Shown here piece by piece: positions 22,961-35,679 of a DNA stretch of 64,000 nt. Origin of the DNA: Plectrocnemia conspersa (Eukaryota > Arthropoda > Insecta > Trichoptera > Polycentropodidae); the NCBI GenBank assembly GCA_009617715.1, contig VTFK01000055.1, positions 1-64,000 on the forward strand, in the 5' to 3' direction. The stretch's first letter is position 1, and every line of letters begins with the position of its first letter. Made by a program: the position numbers and the translations under genes. The notes under the pieces were generated by a model. It had not been told where the DNA came from and ran no database searches. It saw only the letters and a program-made list of their open reading frames with translations.

Positions 22961-23356
22961 TGAGGTGTGATAAAAAAATACGACGAATAATTTTATTACG
23001 AATAAAGTAATAAGCTTAGATCAAATTTTAATTAATCTCATTCAAAGTGCTCTCTTTGGCTTTGGCAATACACAATGATTGGAAGCATTTCTGGAAGGGC
23101 CTTCAGTTGCTTCGTTATGCAACTTAAAACAAAACTGAACATTAACGCGTTGTTCGAAATCCTTGATACGCGACAGACACGGTAAACACGACTTCACTCT
23201 TCCGGTTCTGGAAGCCGGCTTACAAATCACAACATGTTCAAATGTGACACTGACTATCTCAACGGATCAGACTATCGGACTTATTACTTCAAATGGACGT
23301 AGCGTCAGCAGTTGCTGCTGTAAAAATTCATTCACCCAATTTTTTATCACACCTCA
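22961..23356 (-). mobile_element. mariner deletion derivative with intact ends and transposase N-terminus
   Basis: Terminal inverted repeats TGAGGTGTGATAAAAAA (22961) and its complement (ending 23356) are flanked by TA on both sides (22959-22960 and 23357-23358), the mariner target duplication. On the minus strand 23230-23042 encodes EQRVNVQFCFKLHNEATE, similar to the N-terminal helix of mariner-type transposases. The catalytic part is deleted, leaving a 396-bp MITE-like element. The left subterminal region matches 47585-47653. Confidence 0.85.
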
Positions 23357-23358
23357 TA

Positions 23359-25100
23359 TTATATTTGAGAATATACAACAGATATTTATTTTTATTTTTA
23401 GTAGATGTCCAAAATAAATTATAAATTGCAAAAAAATTGAAATAAAATAATTTTTAATGAACAAAACAAATTTATTGGCAATAAAAATAGAGATGGATTC
23501 TTTTTTTTTATTTAATCAAAATTTGGAGGAAATATGTAGATTCAAAATATTTTGATAAAAAAATATCAAAAATACTCATTTCCATAAGAAATTATGGAAA
23601 TACATATATATTTGAGTTGCGTTAACTACTGTATTATAAATATTGTAACAAGGAAACTAAACTTTTATTTAATCGTTCTAATATTTTATGAGTTAGGGCA
23701 TTTTTCGTTTTACAACTAATTGCATTTTAATAGTTCAAATAGAATATTAATTACTCCTTCCGCCTGTAAAATTGTAATATCACTCTCACTTAATTCTTTA
23801 ACGCCAATTTATAATAGTTTTAGAACGTCTACAATGTTATCTTAAATTGTCAAATTAATTTCATTATACACATTTTTCTGACTAAAATATAGCAGAGCTT
23901 TTCTAATGCACTAACATAAGAAATTTATTCAACGATTTTGTGCGTTATTTATGATTTTTGAGAATCAATTATTTTTATGTAATTTAAAAATTACCATAAA
24001 AAATCAGATAACCAAATAATAAAGCTGGTTTTAGGTGCTTTAAAACTGACCGAAAAAACAGTTAATCGGTTTTTTGGTCTGTATAAAAATAACGTCTTTC
24101 GTTGTAAAATTGCAAAATGTCTTCATATTCTTAATATTTATTTTTCTTGAATATCAAGGTCTTAAAAATAAATGGTTGTAATGGTTATTTGCTAGAATGT
24201 ATGAAAATGTAACGTGTAAAGCTTAATTCATTTTTATTCAGATACATTTATTAATTTTTATTTCTATCCAGATACAATTTTGCTAAAAAAAAACGCTATT
24301 TGTTTCGATTTTCTGAAATACAAGAATAACTAAATACAATTAATAAAAATATTACTACAAGAGGAAGTACGGGTCGTATTTATATTTATATTTTCGTACT
24401 TTTTTGTTAGGATCATTGGGATATAATTTATTGCAATGAAGGGCGGTATCGACAATTAGTCCATATCGTGTGATTTAGAATAGGTGCCATCACTTTCATA
24501 ATTATGAATAATGGTGAAATAGATAGGTTTTGAACTGACTGTATTAACGCAAATATAGTATAGCTTACTTACACTTATAATATTGTATTTTATTTAGAAT
24601 ACATGTTTGCTTTAATAAAACACTTGTATATATATTTTATGTTGTTATATAATTGAATAATGATGGAAATATTATATTTATAAATATTTATTGAAATTAA
24701 TTTTAGTGCAAAATATGTACTTTTTTAGAAATTCCATTACATTCTTAAATTTTGATGAATAAATAAATAAGTTTTGTATCAAATAAATTAGATTTTGTAT
24801 AAATAAATATGGAAGGGCATTCAATGGTATGTTTTCTTCACATGCCAATATCGTAATAAAAATACTTATTGTTACATGTATGAACAGATTGTAAAAAATG
24901 TGTATATATAAACATTAATTTATGATTATGTGATTATTAAAGCAATTGAAGGAAGGGGAGGGAGGAGAAAAACAATTTTTATTTTTTAGTTTTTTTCCTT
25001 TATATCAAAATATCTCGGACGCATAGTCTGTTTTTAAAAAATCGTGAGTGAAGTATTTGTTTTGAGCATTACTAAGGAACTGTCCGTCAACAATATTAAA
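23359..25100. other. Long AT-rich stretch, nothing recognised
   Basis: Low-GC DNA with many A and T runs. No frames with motifs, no repeat ends and no GC island were found. A G-rich tract (GGAAGGGGAGGGAGGAG) lies near 24950. Confidence 0.5.
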
Positions 25101-25261
25101 ATCGTTATTTGACCAATAGGAGAGGGCGAACAAAATGAATCGCTTTTCGTAAAAAAATAACGCACGGTAATGTAATAACATTTGTTTTACTTATAAGATA
25201 TAGTTGATAATACACTGATACTAGGAAATACATTACGTCTTTGTGGTTTTCCATTTGTTTT

Positions 25262-25300
25262 ATATTAAATGTCGGTCTCTCACTGACATGAGGTACCGTG
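25262..25300. repeat. Dispersed repeat R-CGG, copy 1
   Basis: AAATGTCGGTCTCTCACTG followed by AYATGAGGTACCGYR is shared with 58186-58221. Flanks are unrelated, so only about 36 bp are common. Confidence 0.65.
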
Positions 25301-25479
25301 ATATAGAGTACTAACAAATATATTTTATTGTCAAATATACATGTAAATGCATTTTTTCATCGTCGTAATTAAAGTAAAGCATTATTCTAATCACAGGAAG
25401 TATATATTTATATGTACATACATAAACCTATATAGGGAGAAAATGTATGAAAATGCTAAACAAACGCCCAAATGACACG

Positions 25480-25950
25480 AAAAAGTCCACAGTTCTATTT
25501 TTAATTGCCTACCCTGTTTCCTATTGTGCTTTCGTGAAGCCTAAGTGAAATCCCTTGTGCGTGTACAGAGCATTATCGCCAATCCACCAGACCGGAATTC
25601 TCCCCGAATCTACCAAAACAAACACCGAATGGAACATTCGTTATTTTCAATCAGTCGATTGTTTTATTTTCGGGGTTCTTTTCTGAGAGGGTGTTCGTAT
25701 GTGTGTGTGTGTGTGTGTGAACGTTCGCTGTGAAAACGCTGGCTGCGAAGATGAAGTTATACCCGTTCTCGTTAGTGAAAACCCGCACTACCCTAACCCC
25801 CATAACACATACCCGGGCACTCCTCATCCCACGTCCTCTAATGACCAGCATCCATCGCCTCGTTACCAATCCAAACCATTAGGATTCTTTTTAAAGGCAG
25901 GGGCAGCGAACCCCCAAGTTCTTAACATCAGATAAAATAGTAAACCCATA
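25480..25950. other. GC-elevated noncoding island with a GT microsatellite
   Basis: Non-repetitive except for (GT)n at about 25700-25719. C-rich plus-strand composition around 25780-25860. The frames here have no motif. Confidence 0.35.
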
Positions 25951-26269
25951 TAACCTATACTATTTTAAATAAACAACGCTGTAAAACCACAGCTGCGATT
26001 GTCTTAGCTCAATCGAATTACTTCCTTTCACTTGGGTGTTATTTAATTTCTTAATTTATTATTGTAGCGTTACGAGCTTGTTGTGACTACATACCTGAAT
26101 TGTTTATCCTTGTACGTAATTGTTCAATAATTGTATTCCATTTTGTTATGTTTAACTGTTAATCGTTACATTTACCTAGCTGTAAAAAGTATTTATATTT
26201 CTTAGAAAATTTCACGCAATATAGGAATTCACATGATTTTTTTCTGAAATAGAAACAATATATGTGTGT

Positions 26270-26680
26270 AAAATACTGGACCATTTGGCTCGAGCGCCGC
26301 AACCTGAATCCCCCTGCTTCCAACACTTGGCCGCTAATTGGCGCCACCCTCAAAGGCGCTCCGCGGCACACGCCCAACAATCCGCCGACCGATTCGACCG
26401 ACTCAACAAAATCAACCAATTGTTCGAAACTCAATATCGGCGGGCGCTAATTGGGAATGGGGCGCCTCATTATCCAGACACTTCTGAGTCGCACCACCAC
26501 TCGGAAAGTAAATCCCCGTGGTCGCCGAAATGAATGGGGCGTAATGAGCACAGCAGTTTAGTGGTTCTGGCGATAATTGCTAAAAACTCAAAAAAGCCAC
26601 CCGACCACCCACACGCACAATTATGGCTTTGAAGACCCCTCGAAACCCCAATAAACCAATAGAAATCAAACAATAAATCT
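26270..26680. other. GC-elevated noncoding island
   Basis: Contains several spaced GCTAATTGG motifs (26331, 26446), CTCCGCGGCACACG and repeated GGGGCG. Two plus-strand frames (62 and 89 codons) overlap a 91-codon minus frame, and none has a motif. Candidate enhancer. Confidence 0.4.
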
Positions 26681-27030
26681 ATGTATTTCATTTGAGAAAT
26701 CCATACGTGATTATATATATTATTTTTATTTTATTACATGACATCACATCCGTTAAAATTTAATGATTGAAATACTCCATTAAACAAGTTGGATTTAATA
26801 ATTTTTATTTTATTTAATTGTTTTGCTTCATTTTTTCTATATTTATATTTATTAAAAAGTTTATAATGCTAGATGACAGTTTACAACTACTGATAGTGAT
26901 ACTGTAAAAAATATATTTATAGGATAACTTAATTTATGTTTGGAAGTATATATTGATTTAAGCTGTAACTAATTCCTGAAAAATCTGGGTTTGATTTAAA
27001 ATAAATTAAGACAATTTAGGGATAGTTAGA
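26681..27030. other. AT-rich DNA, nothing recognised
   Basis: May contain unrecognised upstream parts of the LINE-B fragment that follows. Confidence 0.4.
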
Positions 27031-27038
27031 TATAAAAA

Positions 27039-27386
27039 ATGAGTACGGCCAGGGGAATTATGTACGGAGGTGTGAATTTATATAATAATATTCCTAGAAC
27101 AATTCGCAAAAATAAAACTGTAACGAGTTTTCTTAATGTAATAAAAAAAACACCTTCGTGCATAAAGAAATAATTTATAATATTAAGTATTTTTTTATGT
27201 TTTCAATTTCTTTTTTATTTTCTGTTTATGTTATATATTTATGTATGTTTAGTTAAAATTTAGTGTAAAAATTCGCTTAGTGTCTGGAAAATCAGAATAA
27301 GTGTTTGTTATATAAATATAATTCCGATCGAATATTACAGATTAGTTTTTTTAGATTTTCCTGTTCTCACGGATAACTATCGTGAT
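27039..27386 (+). pseudogene. LINE-B: C-terminus and 3' UTR, interrupted at its end by a hAT element
   Basis: Frame 27039-27173 encodes GIMYGGVNLYNNIPRTIRKN, then FLNVIKKTPSCIKK and stop. The YxGVxLYNxIP pattern is typical of the last segment of jockey/CR1-like ORF2 proteins. The last residues match the 4.1-kb copy. The 3' UTR runs to TTTCCTGTTCTCACGGATAA near 27378, similar to 42570-42620, and resumes after the hAT element at 28051 with GAATAATTTAAATAAA. Confidence 0.8.
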
Positions 27387-28050
27387 TAGGGATTCCAATC
27401 CCGGGATCCCGAATCCCGGGATCCCGGGATCCCGGACGATTTTCAATACCCGATGAGTCCCGGGATTATAAAACATAATCCCGAATTTTTTCGGATTGGT
27501 TGATTTATCAAGCACAATCGAATTATTATTGACAACATCGTTATATTTCGTGTACAAACTTGCGCGAGTTGCACGTGTCATCTGTGAATCTTTGAGGCTG
27601 TGAGTCTGAACGTGCTTTTTCAGCAGCAGGCTGCTTAGGAACCAAAATCAGATCAAGGCTAAATGATAAAACAATTGATGCTTTGATGTTACTTCGTGAG
27701 TTTTATTCAAAATAATGTTTTCAATTAATTGTGTCTATGAATGTACATAGTATGTACATTCATTGTCAAAAGTTCATTTTTTTTTCTCAAATAAATATAT
27801 AAGACCTTCCCTTTTTTATTTTTATTATATTAGTTTCTATTTTAAGTCCAAGACTAAAATTATACGTACTTTATACATTGTACGTTATAAAAAACAGATG
27901 TAAAAATATATTGTATTATTCATTTTAAATTATTTTTATTGATAAAATAACATGAAAATTATCCCGGGACTGGTCCCGGGATCCCGGGATCGACTAATTG
28001 CAATACCGAAATCCCGGGATCAAAATTTTGGCTCGGGATTGGAATCCCTA
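27387..28050 (+). mobile_element. hAT deletion derivative with perfect 8-bp target duplication
   Basis: Ends TAGGGATTCCAATCCCGGG and, inverted, TAGGGATTCCAATCCCGAG. The flanks ATCGTGAT (27379-27386 and 28051-28058) are identical, the hAT signature. Both subterminal regions carry repeated ATCCCGGGATC blocks, likely transposase-binding sites. At 664 bp it is far shorter than an autonomous hAT and keeps only the end of the transposase gene. Confidence 0.95.
27520..27715 (+). pseudogene. hAT transposase C-terminal dimerisation segment, remnant
   Basis: From 27602 the plus strand reads SERAFSAAGCLGTKIRSRLN, then DKTIDALMLLREFYSK and a stop at 27713-27715. This is the conserved hAT dimerisation motif (SERxFSxAG...R..L). 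Just upstream in another frame lies YKLARVARVIC, the preceding LAR block. A frameshift and stops separate the two. The rest of the gene is deleted. Confidence 0.9.
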
Positions 28051-28164
28051 ATCGTGATGAATAATTTAAATAAAATTAAGCTAGGCCATGTATAGTAACA
28101 TATATTGATTGTAAACTGTAATAATTGTTTAAAATTATTAAAATATATGTGACTGATTTACAGA

Positions 28165-28300
28165 TTTTGATTTTAGTCTGGTGTCTTACTATTTATTTAT
28201 TAACTGTTGATTGTGTTTACACCGTTGTAACGTATTAATATAACACTTGTCATGTTGCAACGAACAATTGACAATAAATTAAGAATTTATGTCTCGTTTC
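28165..28300. repeat. Dispersed repeat pair (with 45045-45140)
   Basis: GTTGATTGTGTTTA...GTTGTAAC followed by ACAATAAATAA-like sequence recurs at 45.07 kb. Identity unknown; it could be the tail of a further retroelement. Confidence 0.45.
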
Positions 28301-30106
28301 AAAATTTATTGTCACTCTTGCTTTTAAAAATACCAGTAAAATATATTCACTTACCTATGTATGTTTGTTAATTTAACTTTTGCTTTCTAGATTGTGTTTA
28401 TACATTTTTGATATGAAAAAGTTCAGTTTTTAATATTAAGAGCAACATTTTTTTATTTTAGTATGTTGTTGCAGTTGATTTTTGCTAGCATATATATTTT
28501 AGATAGATTTTGATTTATAAAGTGGCAATTTAAAAAATAAACGCAGATTCTTTGACAATTAAACAAAAACCTTAGTCAAAATGCTTATCTATATCTAAAT
28601 ATATATTATATAATATGTATTGGTTTTTATCTGCTGTATTGTTTTAAAATGAATATTAAAAGGTATATATTTTTTTAGTGTACTTACAACTTATAATTTA
28701 ACCAAATTTTTTTTATTGCCATATTATTAGAAAGTTGTAAACGTTTTGAGAAATAAGAGATATTTATTAGATAAAAATCAGGATAAGATAAGAAGCAGTT
28801 AAGAATCAGATAAAAATTAATGTCAGGCATTGCGTTCCGTACATTATAAAATTATTTAATTGATTAAATTTTAATTTTATAAAAACCTTTTATACATGTC
28901 TTTTCAAATATATAAACATATTAAAAAAATCATTTTATTTTATGGCCCTAATGTTGTAAATATATGTAGAATTAAACGATGGCTTAAGATTTTCATTATT
29001 TATTAAAAATTTAATATAATCGAAGTTTGACAAAAATAATTATATCGACTACAAAAAACTATGTATTGTACAAAAATATAATACACGAGAGCTTTCAATT
29101 AAATATACATGCAGAGAAATTATAATATATTGGTAGTTTGCTAGGATTAAAATAAATAAATTATTTTGTCACAAAGTTCAAATACCCTGATTTATAATAT
29201 ATGTAAAACTAAGCGGTTTTGTTTTGACAAATATATTTTATTATTTGAACGACTTATTATTACAGTAAATATTATGGAATATATAAAAAAAGGCGTTTCT
29301 TATTTCTCGAGAAATGAGATCCAAATTATGTTATTACAGTATAAATCTTTTTACTGATTTTATTTACAACAATTTAGATCAATATTTATGAATGTAAATT
29401 ATGTTTTAATAAACATTTAATACAAGTACATAAATATTTCATCATTTATTAAATGAGATATTATTATTATTTCAAGTAAAATAATAACTCACTTTTCATC
29501 ACATAATATTTTTCTAAAAATAACATCGTCCTATCGTATGATTTATATAGCATTTACATAAAAACATTGACTCTTATCTTATATTATATTTCTAATAAAT
29601 AATAAAAAAATTAAATCATCCCTTAATTTTACATACGTATTTATATTTACGTCGAAAAATTTCAGCAAAATAATAAAAAAAAACTTCAGTTGGTTTACAT
29701 ATTTGATGATATATTTAAGGTTTTTATGAAGTTAAAAAAATTATCCAACAAAATAATATTTTTAAAATGTACGAAACGCGATGCCCAGCATTAAATTTAA
29801 TCTGATTCTTAACTTCTTCTTTATTTACGAAATATCTATTATTTTTTAAAACGCATAAAGCTTATTATTTAAACATATTATTTAGCCAGCGAACAAATCT
29901 TTGACTATAGTTCTATAGAACTATATAATTCATATTTAAGATCGATTTTTGTCGATTAAGTTTTTCTATTTATTAAATCCAAAATTAAAATTAAGACATT
30001 TAAAGTCAGATTTAAATTGATTAAAGTTTTACTTGTCATATAATTTATTATGTAAATATAACTTATTGTGATTTAAAAAGTAATTTTTGAAATAATACGT
30101 GTTTAA
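28301..30106. other. Long AT-rich stretch, nothing recognised
   Basis: No GC island, no coding frame with a motif (a 63-codon frame at 29166-29357 is plain AT-rich), no element ends. Confidence 0.5.
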
Positions 30107-30397
30107 AAAGGACGTCCGCACTTGTCGACTCGCCTATGGCTTTGGCCATCCGGCTCCTTAATACGCTGACATTACACATTGACCTGTTTAGGGTTAGCTA
30201 CGAGGAGCTGGTCCGGTTCATATAATTTAATTTTGATATTTTATGATGTTTTTGTTTGCTTTTTTATATGTATTTTTTAAATTATATATTTTTCGTGTAT
30301 TGAAAACATAAAATTATTGTTTGCAAAAATTGTGACGCATTGGGGTAACCTGTTAGGTTTTCGATGGTTTTAATTTAATTTAAATAAATATATGAAC
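30107..30397 (+). pseudogene. LINE-A fragment: C-terminus, 3' UTR and tail
   Basis: The plus strand encodes RTSALVDSPMALAIRLLNTL, then HIDLFRVSYEELVRFI and stop, colinear with the long LINE-A copy (TGALANSSLAKAIYLLNS...). The 3' UTR contains TGTGACGCATTGGGGTAACC, matching the terminal stem-loop region, although the right arm (GGTTTTCGAT) has decayed. It ends in AAATAAATA. Confidence 0.85.
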
Positions 30398-30659
30398 TGT
30401 ATTTAATTTAGGTCCATCTAAAATTTTCTTTTCGTAAAAAACAAAGTATTAGTCGTTGTGAATTAAGCTCACTTGAACTTTACGTAAGCTTTTTTAAGAG
30501 CAAAATTCTATTTTAAAATTCTTCCACACATAGATTTATTCAAAACTATTGGTTCTCAATTTAACTTTTTTAATTGCACCATTTCACTCCCTCTCTTAAA
30601 TCATTAATACCGTTCAAAATCAACCCCCTCTTCAATCTTAATTGATTCATTTATGCCTC
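30398..30659. other. AT-rich spacer
   Basis: Nothing recognised. Confidence 0.45.
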
Positions 30660-31150
30660 AGTCTCAGAATACTCGGTGATGAGCCGTCGTCCCGCGTTTG
30701 ATTGGCGGCTCCCCTTCGGCCAGGGGTTCTAAACCGTAGCGTCGGGTCTCTCGTTAGGGCTCATTCAGGCTGCAATCAGTCGGGAGCGCCCCCGGCCCGG
30801 CACTCGTTAAGTGACAAATTATTATTATGGAAATCGCGGATTTTTCGCGCAATTTGTTCCTCAACTTTCCTTTTTTCGAAAACCACCCGCCCACTCCTAC
30901 TCCTTTCGGACGAAGAAAGCACTACCCCATCGGCGCGCCATTCTTCAAACGGACCCCCGCCGCAGAGGGGGCCGAGCGCTAATGATGTGTCAACTCTGAG
31001 AGGACAGATACCCTTTAAGAATGCTTCGATAGTTTAGTCGCTAACAAGAGAGCTTTCACGGTAACAGATAACGAGCATCGTTATATTGACTTTCAAATTA
31101 ACTCTCATTCGCGCGGAAGCCACCTCATCCCGCGACCTACACAAAAGTCT
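30660..31150. other. Large GC-elevated noncoding island
   Basis: GC-rich, non-repetitive block (CGTTTGATTGGCGGCTCCCC, GAGCGCCCCCGGCCCGGC, CCCCCGCCGCAGAGGGGGCC). Frames of 111 and 62 codons overlap in different phases without motifs. The inverted GGG...CCC runs may fold. Confidence 0.4.
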
Positions 31151-32640
31151 ACCTCTTCAATGTAATCATTATTACCATAGTTTAGCACATTACTAATTGT
31201 AATCAAATTTATCATAGTATAAATAAAGGCAGTGCTAGAAACTCGCATATAAATTATACATAATTTTTGACATTAAGCGGTAGTTCATGTTGATGCAGTT
31301 TTTTCTCTCCTCTTAAAACAAATATTATAATATATGGTAATTCAATGTTATGCCTTTCTTTATATTGAATTGATAAATGACTTGAACTTAATTGTTAAAA
31401 TGATGTAGGAAGTCATGAAATATATACATATTATATTATATATTTACTTAAGCTTGTTGTGGAAATAAAAAATAAATAAATCATTAGCAAATGTACTAAA
31501 AATAATATTATATGATTTAAGCAAAGCATATTATATGCGTATTATTACTCAATTTGCTTCCAGGAATAGTTAGATCAATATTATAGGTAATGTACTAATA
31601 GATAGAGAGCGGTATATAAATATATATTACAATCCCAGCGTAGATTATATATGAATCATTGACTAAAACGTAAGTTATAAAAATAAGTAATTATATTTAT
31701 GGTATAGGTATTCAATTTTAATTTGAATAATTTTATATTGTAATGATATTTCTTGACACCGGAGCTCACTGTACGAGAGCTTACATTTTTTTTATGTAAA
31801 GATAAAACAATTTAATTTTAAATATTTTAAATATCATACTGTTTTATAATGCAACTTATTTAATTTATAAAGTTATATTTCTATGTGTTTAATAATAATA
31901 ATTTAAATAAAAAAATATTGATATTTTTTGCTAATAATTGATATGAAAAGGACTTATTTTGATCAAGTATATATTTAGAATTTTAATTTTAAATTCTGAT
32001 ACTACTATTAAACATAAATTTAATAAGTAATGCTAATGTAAATATATTTCCAATTACCGATAGTCATGAGAGCTGTAATTTAACTGTCGCTTGACGAGAA
32101 AGGGTTAATATGCTCGTTAAACAATAAATTGTATATACGTCATTATTTATAATTGGCAATTAAGCTATTTATATTTTATTTGGGCAATATTATTTTATAA
32201 TTGAATTTTGTGAGAAAATGAACGTCACGATGTTTAATTAGTGGCTTTTAAATTTTTTATGTCTTATTAGATTGTTTCATTTACTTGAATTTATTATGCG
32301 CATTCGTTTAAAAGTAAGTTTAATAATGCGGTTACAAAGTGCATTTGTATTTAGAACTGGAAGATGTTATCTAATGGTTATTTGCGCATAATTTTAGTTG
32401 AGATGAACCAAAATTGAATAGGGTATGCAAATATACAACTATAATACGTGACAGTGATTAATTAACCTTTTAATGAGTTTTTGAGTTAAATGTTTTATGT
32501 TTAAATCAAACTCTATTTCTGGAATATCTAAATTATTATCAATTTAGAATATCTTAGACTAACGATAAAAAATATAATAATTAATAAAAAGTACACATTT
32601 GATTTAGCAAAATTTTAATCTTTCTTTTTTATTTCTTGCA
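31151..32640. other. Long AT-rich stretch, nothing recognised
   Basis: No supported feature. TAATTA-type motifs are frequent but fit the base composition. Confidence 0.5.
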
Positions 32641-32935
32641 GATTGAAATACAGAGGTGTATTCTAAATTGGATTAACATAAGTGTTTGGACAAAAGGTAC
32701 AGTTAATATTTTATTTAACATTAAAAATATTCCGGATTAAATGTTTATCGCTTAATATTTTTTTAAAAGTAGGTTTTACACCTATTTGCAAAACTGCTCT
32801 TGATCGATGGAGCAAGGCTGCTTGCTTTATTGATAATTTTTTTAGTTTAGGTTTAGCTTATAAACAAATTGTAACTGTTTTCTATGCATTATTAATTGTC
32901 TTAATAGCTAAGAGAGGGTTTATTCTCTGAGCTCT
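32641..32935 (+). other. 82-codon open frame, unrecognised
   Basis: The plus frame 32682-32930 starts with AT-rich codons and then reads KTALDRWSKAACFIDNFFSL followed by GLAYKQIVTVF. The second half vaguely resembles the helix-turn-helix preceding some integrase-like transposases, but the match is too weak to name a family. It could equally be chance. Confidence 0.2.
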
Positions 32936-33004
32936 CTAGATAGCATTTATGTGGAGTGTTTTCCCCATATCACATGATATCCAGAGTTAGAAGTTGCGGA
33001 TGAT

Positions 33005-33365
33005 ATAACAGGTGTGTTTGTGCGATACGGCAAATTGCGCCGCCGAGCCAGCAGTTTCCAAACTCGAAACTTATCATTGTCAATTATCCAAGTGTTTGTC
33101 AAACGTTCGGTGGCTGCGGCCCCTTGTTAGCGTAATGACCCTTAGTGCACGGCTTCCTTCCAGCATCCTTCGTTACGTCACACTCGACGCAAATCACTTA
33201 CCTCTCGTTCGGAACAGCGTTGTTCGGTTTATCTTCAGACGGGACCAATGGTTCATGCATGTAGCGCACCTTATATACAATTATTTTCAAACTCGTAAAA
33301 ATATAATGGAATCCGAAATTATAAACCATAAAATACAAGGTAAATGGTTTATTAGATTATTGTAA
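33005..33365. other. GC-elevated noncoding island
   Basis: Block at 33020-33260 with CGTTACGTCACACTCGACGC (CRE-like TTACGTCA) and GGTGGCTGCGGCCCC. A 117-codon frame (33012-33365) shows no family motif. Candidate regulatory element. Confidence 0.35.
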
Positions 33366-35030
33366 ATAAAATGTTGAATCGTTTCAATATTCGTATAGCT
33401 AAATAACGTGAAAACTTTTAAAAGGCTCAAATAGTGTCAATATTTTTTTCACAATTTAAAAAGAGATTTTTATATTAAATACTTTTCCTACTTTAAAAAT
33501 CAATAATTATAATCTAGTGTTTAAGGCTTAATGTACCATAATATTCGAGAAAGCTCGAAAACACATAACAGTTTTTTCTTGTTTATTTTGTATAAATATA
33601 GTGGGATTGATATAATTAGGTTTTCCTAGAGAGATATAGTATTTTTTCTTCGTGAAAAGATCAGGACAAGTATCCGACATTTCATTAGTAAGAGCAATAA
33701 TTATAATTAAGAACTGGTTCTTCTCTGCACGTCTTCATCAAATTAGTTCCAACGCACAAAAGCAATAACGCCCGTTTTGTTCAGCGTTTAATTTAATACA
33801 TTATGACTACAATGGAATACGTTATATCCATTTAAGTGTGTATACATACACACAAACAATTCGCAAATGGCGTGCATAAATATTTATAATTTAATAGCGC
33901 CACGGTTAATTTTATGGCTTGGCAGCCTTAGTAACTAAGCATCCTTGAGTACGAACGCTTGTATATAATGTAATGTGGTATTTGGTAGTAGCTATTGATC
34001 CAAGTTAATTGGATGTATTATGAACGGGTATTATTGATCATTATAAAGTTATGTTTACATGCATATGTAATATATTTTGCTGAACAAGCATACTTGCATA
34101 CCCTTAAAAGTAACTACGAAAGTTGAATACTTTTAATTATATGGAAAAGAACGTGTTATTATTATATAAATTGGTCACGCTAGAATGAGTGTTACAGTTG
34201 TGCGAAAGACTTTTAATTAGTTAATTAGGTGCTTTAGTGCGAATATAGAAATAACATAAAATAAATAATTAGATATTTCAGGATAAATGCAAATTAAAAT
34301 TTAAATTAGTTTATAAATAAAATAATAAGTAGCTTAATGAGTTGTTTAGCTTAACTGCAATTGACAATTTTATTTATATGAACAGCTAACTCAACTTATA
34401 ATTATTTAATGTAGTAGTATCATTACTGTGTGATCAGATGCTATCTATAGATACATTTTTGCATGTAATCATTATAATGATGAATATATTACAAAGTATT
34501 AAAAAAACACTTAACGCTAGCGGTAGGATAGTAAATTATATGTTCTCCACCTTCTTCTTCAATTATTTTTTACATGTTATTCAATTTTTTTATAGCTGAT
34601 TCAAAAAAAAGCCTTAAAAAAATACATTATTTGAAAAATATTTTTTTCCACCTAAAACTGTCCTTTAGAACAATGGTCGAACCTCACGGATTACTAAACT
34701 CAAAATAATGAATCCCGCGGACCACAACCATACTTTTTAAAAATAAAAATAAACATTCAATGGCACTTTTTTTGCCATGAGGGGGGGCTTAGTGCTCGTC
34801 CACTTATTACCGCCACAGCCAATTACAGCGTTCTGGGGGTATAATTGGAATATCTTGTCTTCTTACTAGATTTTTATGTCCGATGCGCTGCAACCTGACA
34901 TATAAATAGGCTTGGAACAGCCGTTAAATATTTTGAGCAAACGTGAAATCTGGCGCGAAAAATTCGGCGAATTAGAATATAATAAAACATTTTAATAAAT
35001 TACTCTATGAAAGTCCATTGACTTTTTTAT
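33366..35030. other. AT-rich DNA with small GC-elevated pieces
   Basis: Modest GC at 33720-33960 and 34690-34960 (includes GCCATGAGGGGGGGCTTAGTG). No coding frame, element ends or repeat pairs recognised. Confidence 0.4.
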
Positions 35031-35039
35031 CCTCTTTTT

Positions 35040-35520
35040 GAATACAAGAGTGCCCTTCTTTAATTTATAAGGAAAGGTTTTTTTATGGTATGATTAGCTT
35101 TCAAACAAATTTGCTGTATCTGTGGCAGTTATCTGCCTATAATACAACAACTCGTAATGAATTAAGTCTTTCATATCCCATCAAATGCATAACATTATCT
35201 TATTGGGGCGTAATCATGCTCTCAGGGTTGGAATTGGGGGTTGATTAGCGTCCAACCACTGCGTTTTACATCGCGTGTTAATGCAAAGGATCCACTTCTC
35301 ATCTTCAGTAACAATTCTGTTCTAGAAACATTAATTATTGGCATAATAAGATTTACTGCGCGAGGTAGACAATTTATGAGATTCCTATTTTCTGAAAATT
35401 AGCACCTTTTCTAATTTTTTTTAAATGTCTGTGAACTGATGTACGTGATACATCTAAGGACTACCACCCTTATGTAGAAACGATTTTTTTAAAAACAGTT
35501 CTGCCACTTTACACACAGTC
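35040..35520 (-). pseudogene. mariner transposase relic, catalytic region
   Basis: On the minus strand about 35490-35460 encodes VHRHLKKIRK, the end of the second helix-turn-helix. About 35345-35300 encodes NRIVTEDEKWIL, the first catalytic Asp block (family: NRIVTCDEKWI). QWLDANQPPIPTPRA-like sequence and then PNKIMLCI-stop-WDMKDLIHYELL follow, equivalent to KxMLxxWWDxxGxxxxELL. It then fades near 35040. Several stops and frame changes; no terminal repeats found. The HTH, D1 and WWD blocks are in order, so the family call is firm although the copy is dead. Confidence 0.85.
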
Positions 35521-35679
35521 GTTATCATAACCGCGCTTTCTGTTTATTTTATGAAAATCCTTTTTAAAATCATTTATAAGGAAAATAATCTTCGATTAAA
35601 GTATTAATTATAGATTATTGTAAAATATCGTTTAAGGGTTACTTTTCATCAGCATATGTAATTTAGACTAATTGTGCAA
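35521..35679. other. AT-rich spacer
   Basis: Nothing recognised. Confidence 0.4.

Noticed and set aside
30702..31037. 111-codon frame in a GC-rich block
   Set aside because: A second phase is also open and neither has a motif; better explained as a noncoding island.
32682..32930. Integrase-type helix-turn-helix domain
   Set aside because: Only a vague resemblance over about 25 residues with no catalytic region nearby; kept only as an unrecognised frame.
33012..33365. 117-codon plus-strand frame
   Set aside because: No recognisable domain, composition follows the GC island and then AT-rich DNA; no promoter or donor seen.
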